From positions 326,806-390,805 of the forward strand of contig MVBO01000002.1 of assembly GCA_002261195.1 (NCBI GenBank): 64,000 bases of DNA. Reading direction: 5' to 3'. Under the pieces are notes generated by a model. It saw only the letters and a list, made by a program, of their open reading frames with translations, made no database searches and had not been told where the DNA came from. Source of the stretch: Bifiguratus adelaidae. Its lineage: Eukaryota; Mucoromycota; Endogonomycetes; Endogonales. Positions 32,903 through 44,800 of the stretch are shown here, in pieces. The position numbers and the translations under genes are program-made. Positions within the stretch are counted from its first letter, which is position 1. Each line of letters begins with the position of its first letter.

Positions 32903-35394
32903 CTAGATGCCCATGACAGTTTTACGCCATTCACTTGCGTTCGGATGTGGTTCGCCTGGGGGAGGAGTCGAGGTGGTGGAAGTATGCTGGACAATAGGTG
33001 ATGCATTGACTGAAGTCACGGGTGCTGGTTTGGGTGTTTTCTCCATGTCGTCGATATCAGCCAGGACGCGCTCGACGACACGATCTCGTCGTTCAGTGTC
33101 AATCTTTGTACGCCTGATCATGGCAGCAAGCTCTTTGATGTATTCTTCACTCTTACTGACCGTGAAACGGCCACACTCTGGTAAGAGGATATTGAGATTT
33201 TCAAAGATGGTAGCGAAATTGCTCTTCATCGTCTTCAAGCTACCCGACACCTTGGTGTGTTCTTGTCGCATGTTCTCAATCATACTAATTGTGCGCCTTT
33301 GCTCCTCTCGCAAGCTCTCCAATTCCCGCTCTACTCGTTCTTTGCTTGTGTTGATGCGCAAGATCTCACCTTGCAAATGGACGATCTGATTAAGAAGATC
33401 TACATTTGCAGCTGGTGTAACGTGTGCCGCATTGACCGTGCTGGAATTGATGGTGGTCGAAGGGATGGTGGTTGCGTTGTTGCCGCTGTTGGCGAGGTTC
33501 AGCTCAACAACACCTATAAAATAACGAATGGTTACGCTCCACCGACGCAGACATGTTCAACTCACGTTGTAAGGTGGGTTCCAAATTGCGCATCCACGTC
33601 TGGATAATGTCGGTAAGCTCACTCAGTTTCCTTTCGGTATCATTGCCATTCGGAGGCTCCACATGATTAAAGTAATTGCTGGGTGTGCCAGGTGCATTGT
33701 CTAGTTTGGGTGTGGACGAGCGTTGGGGTATCAGGGTATCGGATTTCGAAAAGATCTAGCATGGGTTCAGCGACTCTCTTCCCTGTATCTCATCGAATGC
33801 CTTACATTGGTGGTTGTGGTGCTTGAGTTGTTGCGCTTGGGACCTGCACCTGCAGGTATACTGGGCGTCACCTTTCTGTCGCCGAAAATGTTTGGTAGAG
33901 GGTTTGTGCCAGGGGCTGATTCGGTTTTGAAGGACTTATTTGCTCCCATGGATAGAGAGGGAGGCGGTGCTTTCGAAGATAGACCGAGCGATGATAGCGG
34001 GGATTTGCCACTAGAGAGCCCAAGCCCCTGGGAAGGAAGTCCGGGCGTGAGACTATTGCGAGATGGCTTTTTCTGTGTTCCTTCAGATGGCTTGGAAGTC
34101 ACTGATTTTTCGGGAGGCTTTGTGGCGGGATCACCGTGACTAGATTTGCGATTGGCTGTGGATGGTGATCGGTCCTTTGGCACCTTGTTGCCTCCATCTT
34201 CATCCATGTCATGATCGTCGTCATCCTCGTCAACCTCGTCACTCCTTGTGGACGAGGCCTTGGACGCCGACTGACTGCGACTTGTACGCCGCTTCTTTGG
34301 AGCCAATTTCCGCTTTGAATGATGATCTGACTCAAGTGAATGTTCATAATCATCCCCATTTTCGTAGTGACTATCATCGTCGTCCCCTTCGGCATCCTCA
34401 TCCTCATCACTTTGATCCGATCCATCGGCATCCTTGTCTTCATCATAATCTTCATCATCATCTTCGTCCGATAAAAGTTGTTGGACGTGTCGCTTCCGTG
34501 GCACTTGCGGGGCAGGACTCGTACTTCTGCTGTTGGAGTTGTAATGCTCTTTGCAGTATATCCGCGTGTCCTTTTCGCTCATGGACCTTGTTAGATCCAT
34601 ATAGCGCTGAACGGCACATGCAACGTGAAATGTCCTGAAATTGGACATGATTACACATTTGAAGACGATTCAGCAAGCGCCTTACCTTGCGCATTTCGAT
34701 GAAGTGTCCTTGTCATGTTGACAAGTCACGCAAAGTCCTGTTGTCTTTCGGCACAAGTAACACTCCTGGTAGCGTCCCAAGGAGTCCATCAGACATATTT
34801 CATTACGCGGTAGAAAGCCATACCTGCTGCCGTAACCTCGAAGCATCAAACTTATACACACCATCCTCTTCAGTGACGCCTGGATCAAAAAATTGGCAGA
34901 CAACATGCATGTATAAACCAGGGCTCGAGGTACGCTTGACCGCACTCGATCGCATTTCGCAGCAAGCCAATTTCTGTCCACAGTGTGAGCAACAGCCTTA
35001 ACATCATCCGCTCACCATTTGTTTCTTTCCCACTCCGTCAGCGCATCGCTGACAATACCACTTGCCCTTGGGAATGGAACCGATTCCATAACAATCTAGA
35101 CGAGGATGAGCCAAATTTCATGGATAATGGAGTGATGCTCACTTTGATGTACGGGTATATCGCAATCTAAATGATTCCGTTAGTGTTAAAAATAACCTGG
35201 GTTTGCGACGCCACGACTTACCCAGTCCGTCACACAAGACAATTTGATTGTTCTTTACACTTTTGCCATCACCGCATATCATGCAGGCCGCCTAAGGGAG
35301 GAGAGAACCAGTTACCAAATTAGACCATGTTTGCTGTCGGTGAAGCATTCTTCTAGCCACAAGGAGCATCACTTGCCTCATCAAGGTTCCTCAT
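32903..35394 (-). CDS. AF10/BRPF-like protein with PHD and extended PHD fingers
   Basis: Chromatin reader of 683 aa in nine exons: 35394-35377, 35291-35222, 35166-35143, 35095-35016, 34973-34824, 34765-34686, 34634-33806, 33755-33566 and 33513-32903. The first PHD finger reads ACMICGDG, IVLCDGLDCDIPVHQNCYG, SIPKGKWYCQRC. The extended PHD part gives KRTSSPGLYMHVVCQFFDPG, ECYLCRKTTGLCVTC, RTFHVACAVQRYM and IYCKEHYN. Residues about 250-350 are strongly acidic (Asp/Glu runs). A coiled coil near the C-terminus (ERVERELESLREEQRRT) recalls the leucine-zipper region of AF10, which binds Dot1. The first intron begins GCAAGT. The weakest call is the 42-nt intron 34974-35015: it contains an in-frame CxxC (CSHC) that would suit the extended PHD, but reading through meets stops. 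Confidence 0.8.
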
Positions 35395-35888
35395 TCTGTG
35401 CCGAATTGAGCATTAGGATAACGGGGGGAAAAAAAAAAACAATGAACGCCAAATAGGATGGCTACACGAGGACGTTGCACGGCTCGAGCCCAACCCAAAA
35501 TGGGGGACTGCTAAAAATTCAATCAGACAACAGGGTGCGGCTCTTTCGCACACTGTTGTACACGCAGTCCAGGGGCACTCCGTTTGTGTTTACTCTGCCG
35601 GGGGGAAAAATTTTTGGTTCGCCTTTTATATCTTTCCTGTGGCCTCCCCTAAGCATCTGTTGCCATAATCCGGACTGTTTATTTTAGAGTCGTTGATTGG
35701 ACAAGATCTTACAGTGTCGGGTGTGGTTGGCTCTACGGGACCTTTTTCGGCCACGCGAGAGGCTCGTGTAAGTACAAGGAAAAAGAACGCGCTTGATGGA
35801 GGTGTGTAGGACGGTCGGGCGACAATAGGTGGAGTAAGTGATAAATAAGGGATGGATGTGATGTGAATGCTGCGGGCTTTGGCGTAAT
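35395..35888. other. AF10-like promoter and 3' flank of the glycosyltransferase
   Basis: About 490 bp with a G6A10 run near 35424 and a GGGGGGAAAAA tract near 35600. No gene is supported. Confidence 0.55.
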
Positions 35889-37359
35889 TCATTCTAGGCT
35901 TTTTATGGCCGCGCGGAAACCTCGTATCTTTGAGCATTCACGCTTCACATTGTCAGCCTTGGTGGTGTCCCAGGCTCCGGTGGCAATGAACATGCGAGAA
36001 TACCGCAGACAAAGTTCCTCTCGGAAAGCATTGTACAATTTGCGATTGTATCGCCTCTGCATCAAGATCGTGAGTTCCAGGAACTGCACATGGCAAACTC
36101 GATACAACATACCTCCTTTGCACGGGTATCTTCAGGATAGTGATGGGTTTGATGAATGAGGAAGTCGCTGGGCAGAACCCAATAGTCTACTCCGGAAAGG
36201 TAAATTTCAAAGAGGCACGCGGCTTTGTTCGCACCGTAGCCAATGAATCGTTCATCACACCACGGCGTACCCTCCTTCTTGTATACAATGTACGGCTCAT
36301 AGCTGAAATTGTACTCTGTGACCTCATAATAGTCCTGATCAGTGTGTGCGCCGTACCATTTCGTATAGTTCGTACTTCCGTGTCCGGGCTGCCAAGACTT
36401 GTGGAACATGTCTATTTTTTGTTCTTGAACAAGCGATAAAAGCTGTGACTTGTCGGTCGGGAAAGTTTGCCAGTCAAGACCATCCTCGAGCTTGGAAAAC
36501 TCGAATGCCGGAATGACAAGGGCATTCGTACCTTGACGAAGCATAGACATAAGTTGAGGATCGTTACGTATCCTGGTGCGGAAGTCGGTACAGAGGTGAA
36601 AGTCAACATCGAGCATGACCAGATAGTCAGACCGCGCAAAAAACTTTGCCACGTTCCTCCACATGTTAAATTGCCGATCAAAGTTGTCCACAATGAGGTG
36701 AATGTCGACATATTTTTGCATGTCAGGGTTCTCGTTAATTAACGCGTGCAAATCCGATATTATAAGGCCGCGATCGTCATCGTCATTGACGTGCAAAGCA
36801 ACAGAAATCGGACCTAGGGAATGGCCATTCAATAAAGATGGCCATCAAACTATTCTCTTGCTTACTTACCCTTGTATCGCGTCGCAAGGCGGCTTAGTAC
36901 CGCAAAACGGTTGTAGGTGATGAGAGTAGCGATGGTGATGTCTTCCTGTTCAGGCTGTTGTTCGGCTTTGAAGTAGTAAGGTATGACGTGCGATGGCCCC
37001 ATAGCATCATCAAACAGTTTGGAAAGCATAAAAGCTTCTGTCATAGGATATTTCCTGCCTATATTACAATGAGACATTTAGCGCCTTGAAAACTGAAACA
37101 AAACATCAAATACCAAAAAGGCCCTTGCCCTACCTTCGCTACTGGACCATGCCAGCCTGTGTTGCTCTGCAGAACCTCCTTGCAGTTCTAGACTCAGTCC
37201 ATTTCCCGCTGATCTCGCCGAAATGTCTGACAACCCGCTAGCGCCGTTTCCTTGGACAGAAACAAAGTACTTTGCAGTGTAGATGAGTGATGCCCCCACA
37301 TACAAGACGAACAAGTATCGTATGGTGCGGCTTAAAGTCTGTGGTACTTCGAGACGCAT
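35889..37359 (-). CDS. LARGE-type glycosyltransferase (GT49 family)
   Basis: Type II membrane glycosyltransferase, 427 aa, exons 37359-37134, 37058-36870, 36813-36113 and 36056-35889. A signal-anchor helix lies at residues about 14-32 (YLFVLYVGASLIYTAKYF). The catalytic region has ITIATLITYNRFAVLSRL, NMWRNVAKFFARSDYLVMLD with the DxD motif as LDVD, YEPYIVYKKEGTPWCDERF and GYGANKAACLFEIYLSG, then FLIHQTHHYP. These are the marks of LARGE/B4GAT1 enzymes, which use nucleotide sugars in the Golgi. In animals LARGE builds matriglycan; the fungal substrate is unknown. The last intron is 56 nt; a nearer acceptor would leave only 29 nt and is rejected. Confidence 0.85.
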
Positions 37360-38247
37360 CTTGGACTGTGTGCGAATGCCAACTGCAATCGCTCAGTCTC
37401 AAAGAGGTGACAGCGTCGAGATGAAGGAGCAAGCGAAGTGTAGAGAACGCAAAAATTTGTTTCAGGGTGTGCGAGAGACCGGAATCCAAAAAAAGAGCTG
37501 CACACTAAAGATAAAACCCAACGTCGCGTGGTCAGAGTTGATGTAAAACGAAACATCCAAATAGTCAATGTGTGGGTGTGTGTGCGTGCGTAATTTGGGA
37601 AGGAGGGGGGCGCGGAGGGCAGGGGGATTTCAAGGAAGCGTCACTGAAGGGAGCACAAACGACTAGATGATTTAATTCATTGTGAGCTATTGTTAGCGAG
37701 TGAGGATACAGGGCACTCCTCAGGTGCACTTGAACGCAATGGAAATATAGGGCTTACTGTGTGGACAAACACACACCCAGGTCCGTCTTTGCGGGCGGTT
37801 GGTCCCCTTTGGATCGTCTCCTCTTGTTTTCATTTAGAAAAAGGGCCCAATGGTTGCACGGTACTACCATAGGTCCGCGAAGCCAAGAGAAGCGATACTT
37901 TGCGGCCCAAACCAAACTGTCGATCACCGCTAAGGACGGCGGACTGATTCGGTGATTCCGGAGGGATGTTAGGACCCAACCACAATTTGGGTAACAAGCA
38001 AGTAACTCGTCGCACAGCGCATCACATGGTCCCAGTCTTATCCCATGAATTGCTTCTCCATCAACCCTAACCTGCCGAATGTGAACACAAGGCACCGAGG
38101 GGCGAAAAAGATCCCCCCCGAAGTATATTATATGCATTGGGATTTTGGCTTGACAATTTTTGGCTGCTCATCTCTTTGCCATCTGGACGAGCTACTCTCT
38201 CTCTCTCTTGCTGCTTTTGATCATCGTCTGCTGTTGAGCATCTCGTG
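37360..38247. other. Divergent promoter region, glycosyltransferase / RAS
   Basis: About 890 bp. A TATATTATATG element at about 38126 and a CT-repeat run (38198-38210) lie upstream of the RAS start. No gene is supported. Confidence 0.55.
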
Positions 38248-39284
38248 ATGCTGTACAAGTTGGTTGTTTTAGGTGATGGCGGTGTTGGAAAGGTAAGTCA
38301 TGGTGGTTGCCTTACAGAGAGGACTGACCCGTCTCGGTGGGAACCTTGTAGACTGCTCTCACAATACAGGTATGTAGATAACTGGTTTGGCGGTGATGGC
38401 TACGTCGGGAGGGAGAGACTGGAGTGGCTTTTTTCTACCGATGTATTCTATATTGGGTTGGCCTATCTATCTCTCTCTCTCTCTCGGTCTGTCAACGGTC
38501 GTGCTCATCGCTCTCTGTTCTTACTTGCTCTTTTCTAGTTGTGTTTGAACCATTTCGTGGGTGAGTACAAGTGAATGCAGAGGCGTAGAATAGACGAGCC
38601 TTGCTCCGCCAACGATTTTTACTCATCCTATGTTATACACCTTGTGTGTGCCTTACTTGCCACTCTGTAGAAGTGAGTACGAGTGCAAACTGACGTGATG
38701 AGATGTCCTGACCGTCCGCTCCAGACCTACGATCCTACCATTGAAGATTCGTACCGAAAACAGGTAGTCATAGATGGTCACCCATGTGTATTGGAAGTCC
38801 TCGATACAGCAGGACAAGGTGGGTGGCAACGGGCACATGACTGCGCACAAACCATGGCGCTTAATCCAAAATTTACTGTTTAGAGGAATACACGGCTCTC
38901 CGTGATCAGTGGATCCGGGATGGTGAAGGTTTCTTGCTCGTATACTCCATCTCGGCGCGATCGACATTTGATCGGGTTGAAAAGTTCAAAGACCAAATTT
39001 TCCGCGTGAAAGACACGGACAAGGTTCCATTAATCTTGGTCGGCAACAAATGTGACAAGGTTACGGAAAGAGAAGTCTCCCGAGAAGAGGGACTGAGTGT
39101 AGCTCGCAAGATGGGCTGCGATTTCATTGAAACAAGTGCAAAAACCTGTGTCAATGTGGAGCGAAGTTTTTACACAGTCGTGCGGATGATTCGAAGCACG
39201 CGGCAGATAGAGGACGCAGATGGAGACGCGGCACCAGTGAAGCCAACAAAAACGAAGAAGAAGACCAAGTGTGTCATCTTATGA
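38248..39284 (+). CDS. RAS GTPase (RAS2/RasB-like) with 18-, 22- and 2-nt exons
   Basis: Ras-family switch protein of 193 aa. Exons: 38248-38292, 38352-38369, 38539-38560, 38671-38672, 38725-38818 and 38884-39284. The sum is 582 nt, exactly in frame, and yields [66 protein letters not shown] and ETSAKT. The E of FVETYD is split: G ends exon 3 and AA forms exon 4, bounded by CTCTGTAG and GTGAGT. Without it the frame fails. The C-terminus KKKTKCVIL is a CAAX box ending in Leu, predicting geranylgeranylation, with a polybasic patch. Residues [11 protein letters not shown] place it nearer to Ras2/RasB than to Ras1. GTPase identity is sure; the 2-nt exon is inference from frame and conservation. 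Confidence 0.9.
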
Positions 39285-39736
39285 TGAAACGCTCTTACAC
39301 ATTCGGAGACGTCGACAAATATCCATTTTTATTCTCAAGACGAGTTAATCATTCCTTCACAGCAGCTTGTCTTCACCTCCCACTCTCTCTCTCTCATATT
39401 CGATTCGACATCATCAGCGGAGAGCTCGTACATATCGGTCTATCGAAGCCTTTATCGTTATGTGGACCTTCCATAGAAGGCGTCCAGTAGAGCGTAGTCC
39501 GCATCATTACCAGCATATCATGTAGTGTATTTGGAGTTCAACAACAATTTCTTGGGCATTTGGCTGTCAAAAAGATCTCTTTATTCCCCTTTCCCGCATA
39601 TGAAGTATCATCGGGCCTTTGCACCATGGCACTCCTGTAAGCGTGATATAACCCATGTGCGCGTTTTGACCAAAGCGTGGATCAGCAATGCGCAAATAAG
39701 GAAATCCTTACATTGGTCGGAGACCGTTAAGCTACC
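39285..39736. other. Intergenic: RAS 3' flank and phosphopentomutase promoter
   Basis: About 450 bp, no supported gene; includes a short CT repeat at about 39388. Confidence 0.55.
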
Positions 39737-42086
39737 ATGGACAAGCAACTGGTGAAAGAGTGGGCCCACAAGGACATTTACGACTTGGCCTCCGTATGGC
39801 TCGCCATGGACAAGGTAAGATACCTGCATGCAAAACGACATGAGTAACACGTCATCAAGAACCCAGACACGCGATCGGATATCCAAAAGCTAGTGGACGC
39901 CAAGGATACCGTCGAATTGGAGAAAAGGCTTCGAAAGCGCATCGAATTCGGAACGGCGGGTAGGTATGCGTCCTATTGATTCACTCTGATGGGTACCAAG
40001 GGTTGAGAGCGAGCATGCAAGCCGGATTTGCGAAAATGAATGATTTGACGGTCGTTCAGGCGTCCCAGGCAAGTCATAACATCATAGGTTGTATCGCGCG
40101 CAGAAATAACATGAACCCAATCTACAGGGGCTCGCCAAGTACCTGTTGGAAGCGCAGCCAGACGCGCAGAAGATGGGAATCGTCATTGGACACGATCACC
40201 GACACCATTCAGAGCAATTTGCCAGATTAACGGCTGGCGTGTTTTTGCATGCTGGATTTCGTGTCTGGTTCTACAGAGATTATGTCCATACGCCCTTGGT
40301 GGTACGTTTCTGATAGCATGCGCCATGTTTTCTCAGGCTCTCTTGGTAGCCTTATTCCGTCAAAGTTCTCAAAGCAGCTGCTGGTGTCATGATCACCGCT
40401 TCCCACGTATGTGTAGACTTTTGCGGCTTTTGCGCACAATTCACCATGGCGGTTACCTAGAATCCAAAAGATGACAATGGTTACAAACTGTATTGGAACA
40501 ATGCTTGTCAGATCATTCCGCCTATTGACGCCCACGTCGCAGCCCACATTGCGGATAATCTCACGCCATGGGCTTGGGATGAGCATATTGTGGATACGGA
40601 TGACAAGGTCATTGATCCGACAACCAAGGGCGTTATTGATGCGTACTTTGAAGAACTGGCTAAGCTGAGTCACTACAGGTACGCCTTGCTTTGCGGCTTG
40701 CATCTTATCATTGATGGGATTTAGGGATTTGAACGGCAAGAACGATATCAAGATCGTGTACACCCCCATGCATGGGGTTGGATTACCTTTTATGAAACAC
40801 GCTTTTGATGCTTTTCGACTACCGCCATTTACTGTTGTGGACATTCAACAAAAGCCTGATCCAGATTTTCCGACGGTTGCATTTCCGAATCCCGAAGAGG
40901 GCAAGGGTGCATTAGTGAGTGTTTTGGTTGCCTGCCACCTTATGCAGATCATGATTCGGCGCGTGCTTTTAGAAATGTGCCATGGACGCTGCTGACAAAG
41001 TGGGTGCTAATGTGATCATCGCCAACGATCCAGATGCGGATCGCCTCGCAGTTGCTGAGAGATCTGAAAAGCAAGTACACTATATCATGCTACTATTTGT
41101 ATCCTAATCCCTGCTTGGCAGAGGCGATTGGGTCATATTTACAGGCAACCAGATTGGAGCCATCTTTGGTGGAGCAATGGTGGATCGATTTGTGTCCTCT
41201 GGAAAAGACATGAGTGCGTATCGCTTCCATGGGGCAACCAGAAATTGACGCTCGGATCCTGTAGAAAACATTGCCATGCTTGCTTCAACTGTCTCATCAA
41301 AGTTTCTGAAGGCTGTGGCCGAACACCTTGGCTTTCACTTTGCCGAAACGCTCACAGGCTTTAAATGGCTTGGAAACCAAGCCCAGAAAATGCGCTCCGA
41401 AGGACTGCAACCGGTTTTTGCCTTTGAGGAGGCCATTGGATTTGCCATTGGTGGCGTCGTTTGGGATAAAGACGGTGTCAGCGCTGGTGTGATTATGGCC
41501 GAATGGATAGGCGAATTGCACCGCCGAAAGCTCACCTTACATGGCTACCTCGAAAGTCTCTACAAGCAGTAGGTCACGCACATCATGCCCATGGTTACAG
41601 CCCCTCAACGTCCTTAGATACGGATACTTTGTGACCAACAACTCCTACTTTATATGTCGCGATCCCGTCACGATCAAGCACCTTTTCGATCATATTCGGT
41701 ATGGAGAGGACACTTCACAGCGTTCACTGGCCTATCCCACCAAGATTGCGTCTCACGCTGTGGTCGCCATCCGCGATCTGACCATTGGTTACGATTCCTC
41801 TACACCGGACAAGAAACCGATATTACCCGTATCCGCAGATTCTCAAATGATTACATTTCGTCTCGAAAACGATGTCGTCTTTACGATAAGGACGAGGTAA
41901 GTCCGTATAGGCATCAGGCATGGTCGCTCATCTGTCTCTAGCGGCACCGAGCCCAAGATTAAGTACTACTCTGAAATGAAGGGCTCAAACGAGGCAGAGA
42001 CTGCCAACGAATTAGCGTCCATTATGGAACGCATGGGCCAGGAGCTATTTGCGCCTGAAAAGAACAAGTTGGAGCGCCCGCACTAG
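39737..42086 (+). CDS. Phosphopentomutase / phosphoglucomutase-2 (PGM2, PRM15 type)
   Basis: Alpha-D-phosphohexomutase of the PGM2 branch, which favours ribose-1-phosphate and deoxyribose-1-phosphate; 600 aa. Twelve exons: 39737-39814, 39860-39959, 40001-40068, 40128-40301, 40350-40406, 40461-40678, 40725-40914, 40973-41070, 41122-41213, 41265-41568, 41618-41896 and 41942-42086. Seen: [17 protein letters not shown], the active-site loop [17 protein letters not shown] (Ser about 158), the metal loop NDPDADRL (about 314), [11 protein letters not shown] and the phosphate-binding [12 protein letters not shown]. Length matches the family. Introns after exons 3 and 8 start with GCAAGT; only these GC donors give the conserved joins ASQ-GLAKYL and RSEK-GDWVIF. 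One intron is only 41 nt. Confidence 0.95.
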
Positions 42087-42131
42087 TGAGTGTATAGATG
42101 AAATGTACATGGGTATCAAGCTAGAAATACA

Positions 42132-43734
42132 TCACAAACCCCACGTAAGCGTATCCCCGTAATCCTGTCTGCCAAGCGAGGGGGCAAGTCCTGAAGCCTC
42201 CGAAACGTTGGACACAACAAGGGGTGCTTGATCCACAGCCGTGTAGATTGATGGATCCTGTGCCTTCTCCAGCTGATCTTGCTGGTACTTTCGCATCGCC
42301 TTCGCTTGGTCCTCTCGAAGCTCTCTCAGTTCGGACGCCGAGATGGGATCATGCGAAAAATGACAGCGGTCGCCGTCGCGACAGTTTTGAAACAAGTGGT
42401 GATATCGACAAGGAGATTTGGGCTAAGGAGTACGTTAGACCATTCAACTCGCGACCATTCGCTACACATACGTGGAGAAAGGGACACAGGTTTCCCTTGC
42501 CACAGGAACCCGTCTTCCAGAATTTGCACACTTGCGCCGTCTTTGGAGCAATGACATGCAACGCTGGACATTCTTCGCCCAATTGACACGTTCCGGTAGG
42601 AAAGAACTTGCACACCGGTTGTGGCCCTTCGTGACGGAAGGTGCAATGCTTGCCTTTTTGACACCGTCCTTGTGCGTAGTATTGGCATACTTTGTGTGGT
42701 ACGTAGGTTTCTAGTTCTTCTCGAGAGGCTTCGTGCTTAAATGTACAGTGCTCTCCGGCAGGGCAATGACCTCGCAAAAAGAAGGAGCATACTTTTCTGG
42801 GAATGAAATCCTTGTCGAACGGAGGCGCATGACCTTTTTTAGCAGACTTTGACTTGCTTGGCACTGAGGTGTCTTGTGGTTGTGAGGCTGATGGAGTTTG
42901 ACTACCAGTGGATGCAATGGCAGTGTTAGAAGGCTTTTTGTCATTTTGCGCATTGGAAGGCTTCTTCGGTCTTTTGTTCTTTTTGGCTGGGGAAGCATCA
43001 CCGTAGTCGGCATATGGATCCAGAGAGCGCTTGTTGACCGAGGAAGTATTGCGTGAGAAGCTGAGATCTTTACTGGTCGAGTTCATGTCTCTTAGTAAGG
43101 AGTCAAAGTCGTGGTCTTCAATGTTTGCCGTATGGTGTTCGCCTGCATCCAGGTCAATCATGCGCTTAGATGCCGTCTCCTTGTGCGGCTGCAATGCCTT
43201 ATTCGCGCTCTGTTTGTTCTTTCCCTTCGTTGCCTTTGTGCTGCGCTTTCTCCGAGTAGATTCGGAATTAGGCAAATCACTCGAGACAGGCTCGTGGGCG
43301 CCATTAACCCCATTATTCGTCCGCGCATCTGATACATGAGCCTCTATGGATGTTTGCAGGAGTTTGCGACGTTGCTCCAATGCTTCTCGTAGGTTGGGGA
43401 CTATAATGCGGCCGGCTGGATCTGTGGCGTGAGCTTTCGTAATGTTGCTGTCGTCGAGCCCTGGATCGCCACTCCTCCTCTTCTTCACGACGACCAGGTC
43501 AATATCTCCCGCCACCCTAGCGGGATCTGAATCAGGCTCCGCTTCCTTGGCCGCCAAAGGGGTCGAATGCGCGTGGATCGGGTCATGGTTCGCTGTTGTA
43601 CGCACTCTTCCTATCCGACGAGCTTCACCGTGAGCTTGTGAAGAGACAGTAGGTATTGGAGGTGCATTAGACTGGATCGAGGGCAATGGCGTTGCAAATA
43701 GAGAACTACCTGTGTGCCATGAGGAACCTGTCAT
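42132..43734 (-). CDS. Five-finger CCCH zinc-finger protein
   Basis: A 517-aa protein in exons 43734-42472 and 42422-42132. Residues 1 to about 310 are disordered with Lys-rich nuclear signals (KKNKRPKKPS). Five CCCH fingers follow: KVCSFFLRGHCPAGEHCTFK, KVCQYYAQGRCQKGKHCTFR, PVCKFFPTGTCQLGEECPAL, QVCKFWKTGSCGKGNLCPFL and a fifth rebuilt across the intron, PCRYHHLFQNCRDGDRCHFS. The spacing C-x7/8-C-x5-C-x3-H is typical of RNA-binding fingers. The arrangement resembles ZC3H3/ZC3H4/6/8 and yeast Lee1 types; I cannot choose between them. A helix rich in Glu and Arg follows the last finger. It ends 45 bp from the convergent phosphopentomutase. Confidence 0.82.
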
Positions 43735-44362
43735 GTGCGTTCAGAAAGGGATTGCGCCACCCCATAATTGCGCCACCCACTGTTAAAAAGGGTGCTGCAT
43801 TGATCCACGAGTGATATGCTTTGCTACAGCGTGTGCGGTGCAAGCAGTGCAGTGAAGTCTCCCAATCGAGCCATGAGAACTAACCCAGGTTTGTGATTGC
43901 AAAGGTGCCTTTTCTAACCTGCCATGCATTGGCGGTAATCTTGGCGCTGGGTCTCTCATCAAATGATGGCTTCACGTGTTCAGGGCGCAACACAGACCTG
44001 CATGCCTGCCCTGTGAAGGTTCTGGAAACGAGGCACATATTGCATGCCCTGACCATTCAGTGAGGTTAGCATGCCCTCATCCTGTGCCATCCAAACTTCG
44101 GTGATACACAATGCAGAAAAATTCCGGTTTTGTTTATGCCTATCGATGTCCATGACGTGTGTGGCAACATGTATGACAATAACACAAGTTGCCATCGCTC
44201 TTTTCTGGTCACGTTGATAGGATGCGGCCATGCCGAAGCTTAGCATTGAGCCGAGATGCATCCGTGTGCAACTGAGGCCTTTCTTGTCAATGTCCATATC
44301 GTACAGTGCATGTTAAGCGTGCGAATCCAGTCTACATTGTTGGGGTCTATGATGCGTGTGTC
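43735..44362. other. Intergenic: CCCH promoter and bL35m 3' flank
   Basis: About 630 bp, no supported gene. A 12-bp direct repeat ATTGCGCCACCC occurs at 43751-43762 and 43767-43778. Confidence 0.5.
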
Positions 44363-44777
44363 CTAAGCATAAGGCATGAGACGACGAAGCTTCTGCTTTT
44401 GTGTACTGTCGGCGAGGGCTGATTTCGCCAATCGATTGCTTCGTTCGGGGGACAGACTAAGGTTTAAGTGACGACGTCCGACATGCCACCGCTTGAAGTT
44501 GCCTTTGCTCGTTGGCATGAATCTGACATTGTCAAGTCAGTGTCCACAGCGTTAGACGAGAAAGAGCACGACTTACCTCTTTTTGGCTCCTGAATGTGTC
44601 TTCAACTTTTGTGACATGTGCCTTACGACATTAAGTCCAGATCCTTGCACTGATTGACCCGCAAAAGAGTTGACCAGACCTACTCGTTGACCCAAGTCTA
44701 GGTTAGGGCACGATCCCGTCGTATAGTGTTGAAGTCTTGTTCTTACCTGTCAACCGAGAAGTCAATGTGAGGAACAT
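44363..44777 (-). CDS. MRPL35: Mitochondrial ribosomal protein bL35m
   Basis: Large-subunit mitoribosomal protein, 103 aa, in three short exons: 44777-44747, 44697-44577 and 44522-44363. It is easy to overlook because no exon forms a long frame. The precursor begins MFLTLTSRLTDLGQRVGLVN, a plausible import signal. The bL35 core reads KLKTHSGAKKRFMPT, GNFKRWHVGRRHLNLS and ends QKQKLRRLMPYA, the standard bL35m ending. All introns are GT-AG of about 50 nt and the total is in frame. Its ATG is 23 bp from the ATG of GEP4 on the other strand. Confidence 0.88.
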
Positions 44778-44800
44778 TGGTCAACGAGTGAAAATTGCAA
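44778..44800. promoter_or_regulatory. 23-bp gap between divergent bL35m and GEP4 start codons
   Basis: Both start codons are supported by family sequence in the first exons. The transcripts must therefore start inside, or very close to, the opposite gene's first exon, unless one transcript is leaderless. Confidence 0.6.

Noticed and set aside
36084-36112. 29-nt intron in the GT49 gene
   Set aside because: Too short to splice; the acceptor 27 nt further gives a 56-nt intron in the same frame.
43980-44297. Minus-strand frame of 105 codons upstream of the CCCH gene
   Set aside because: No ATG-supported conserved content; composition like surrounding non-coding DNA.
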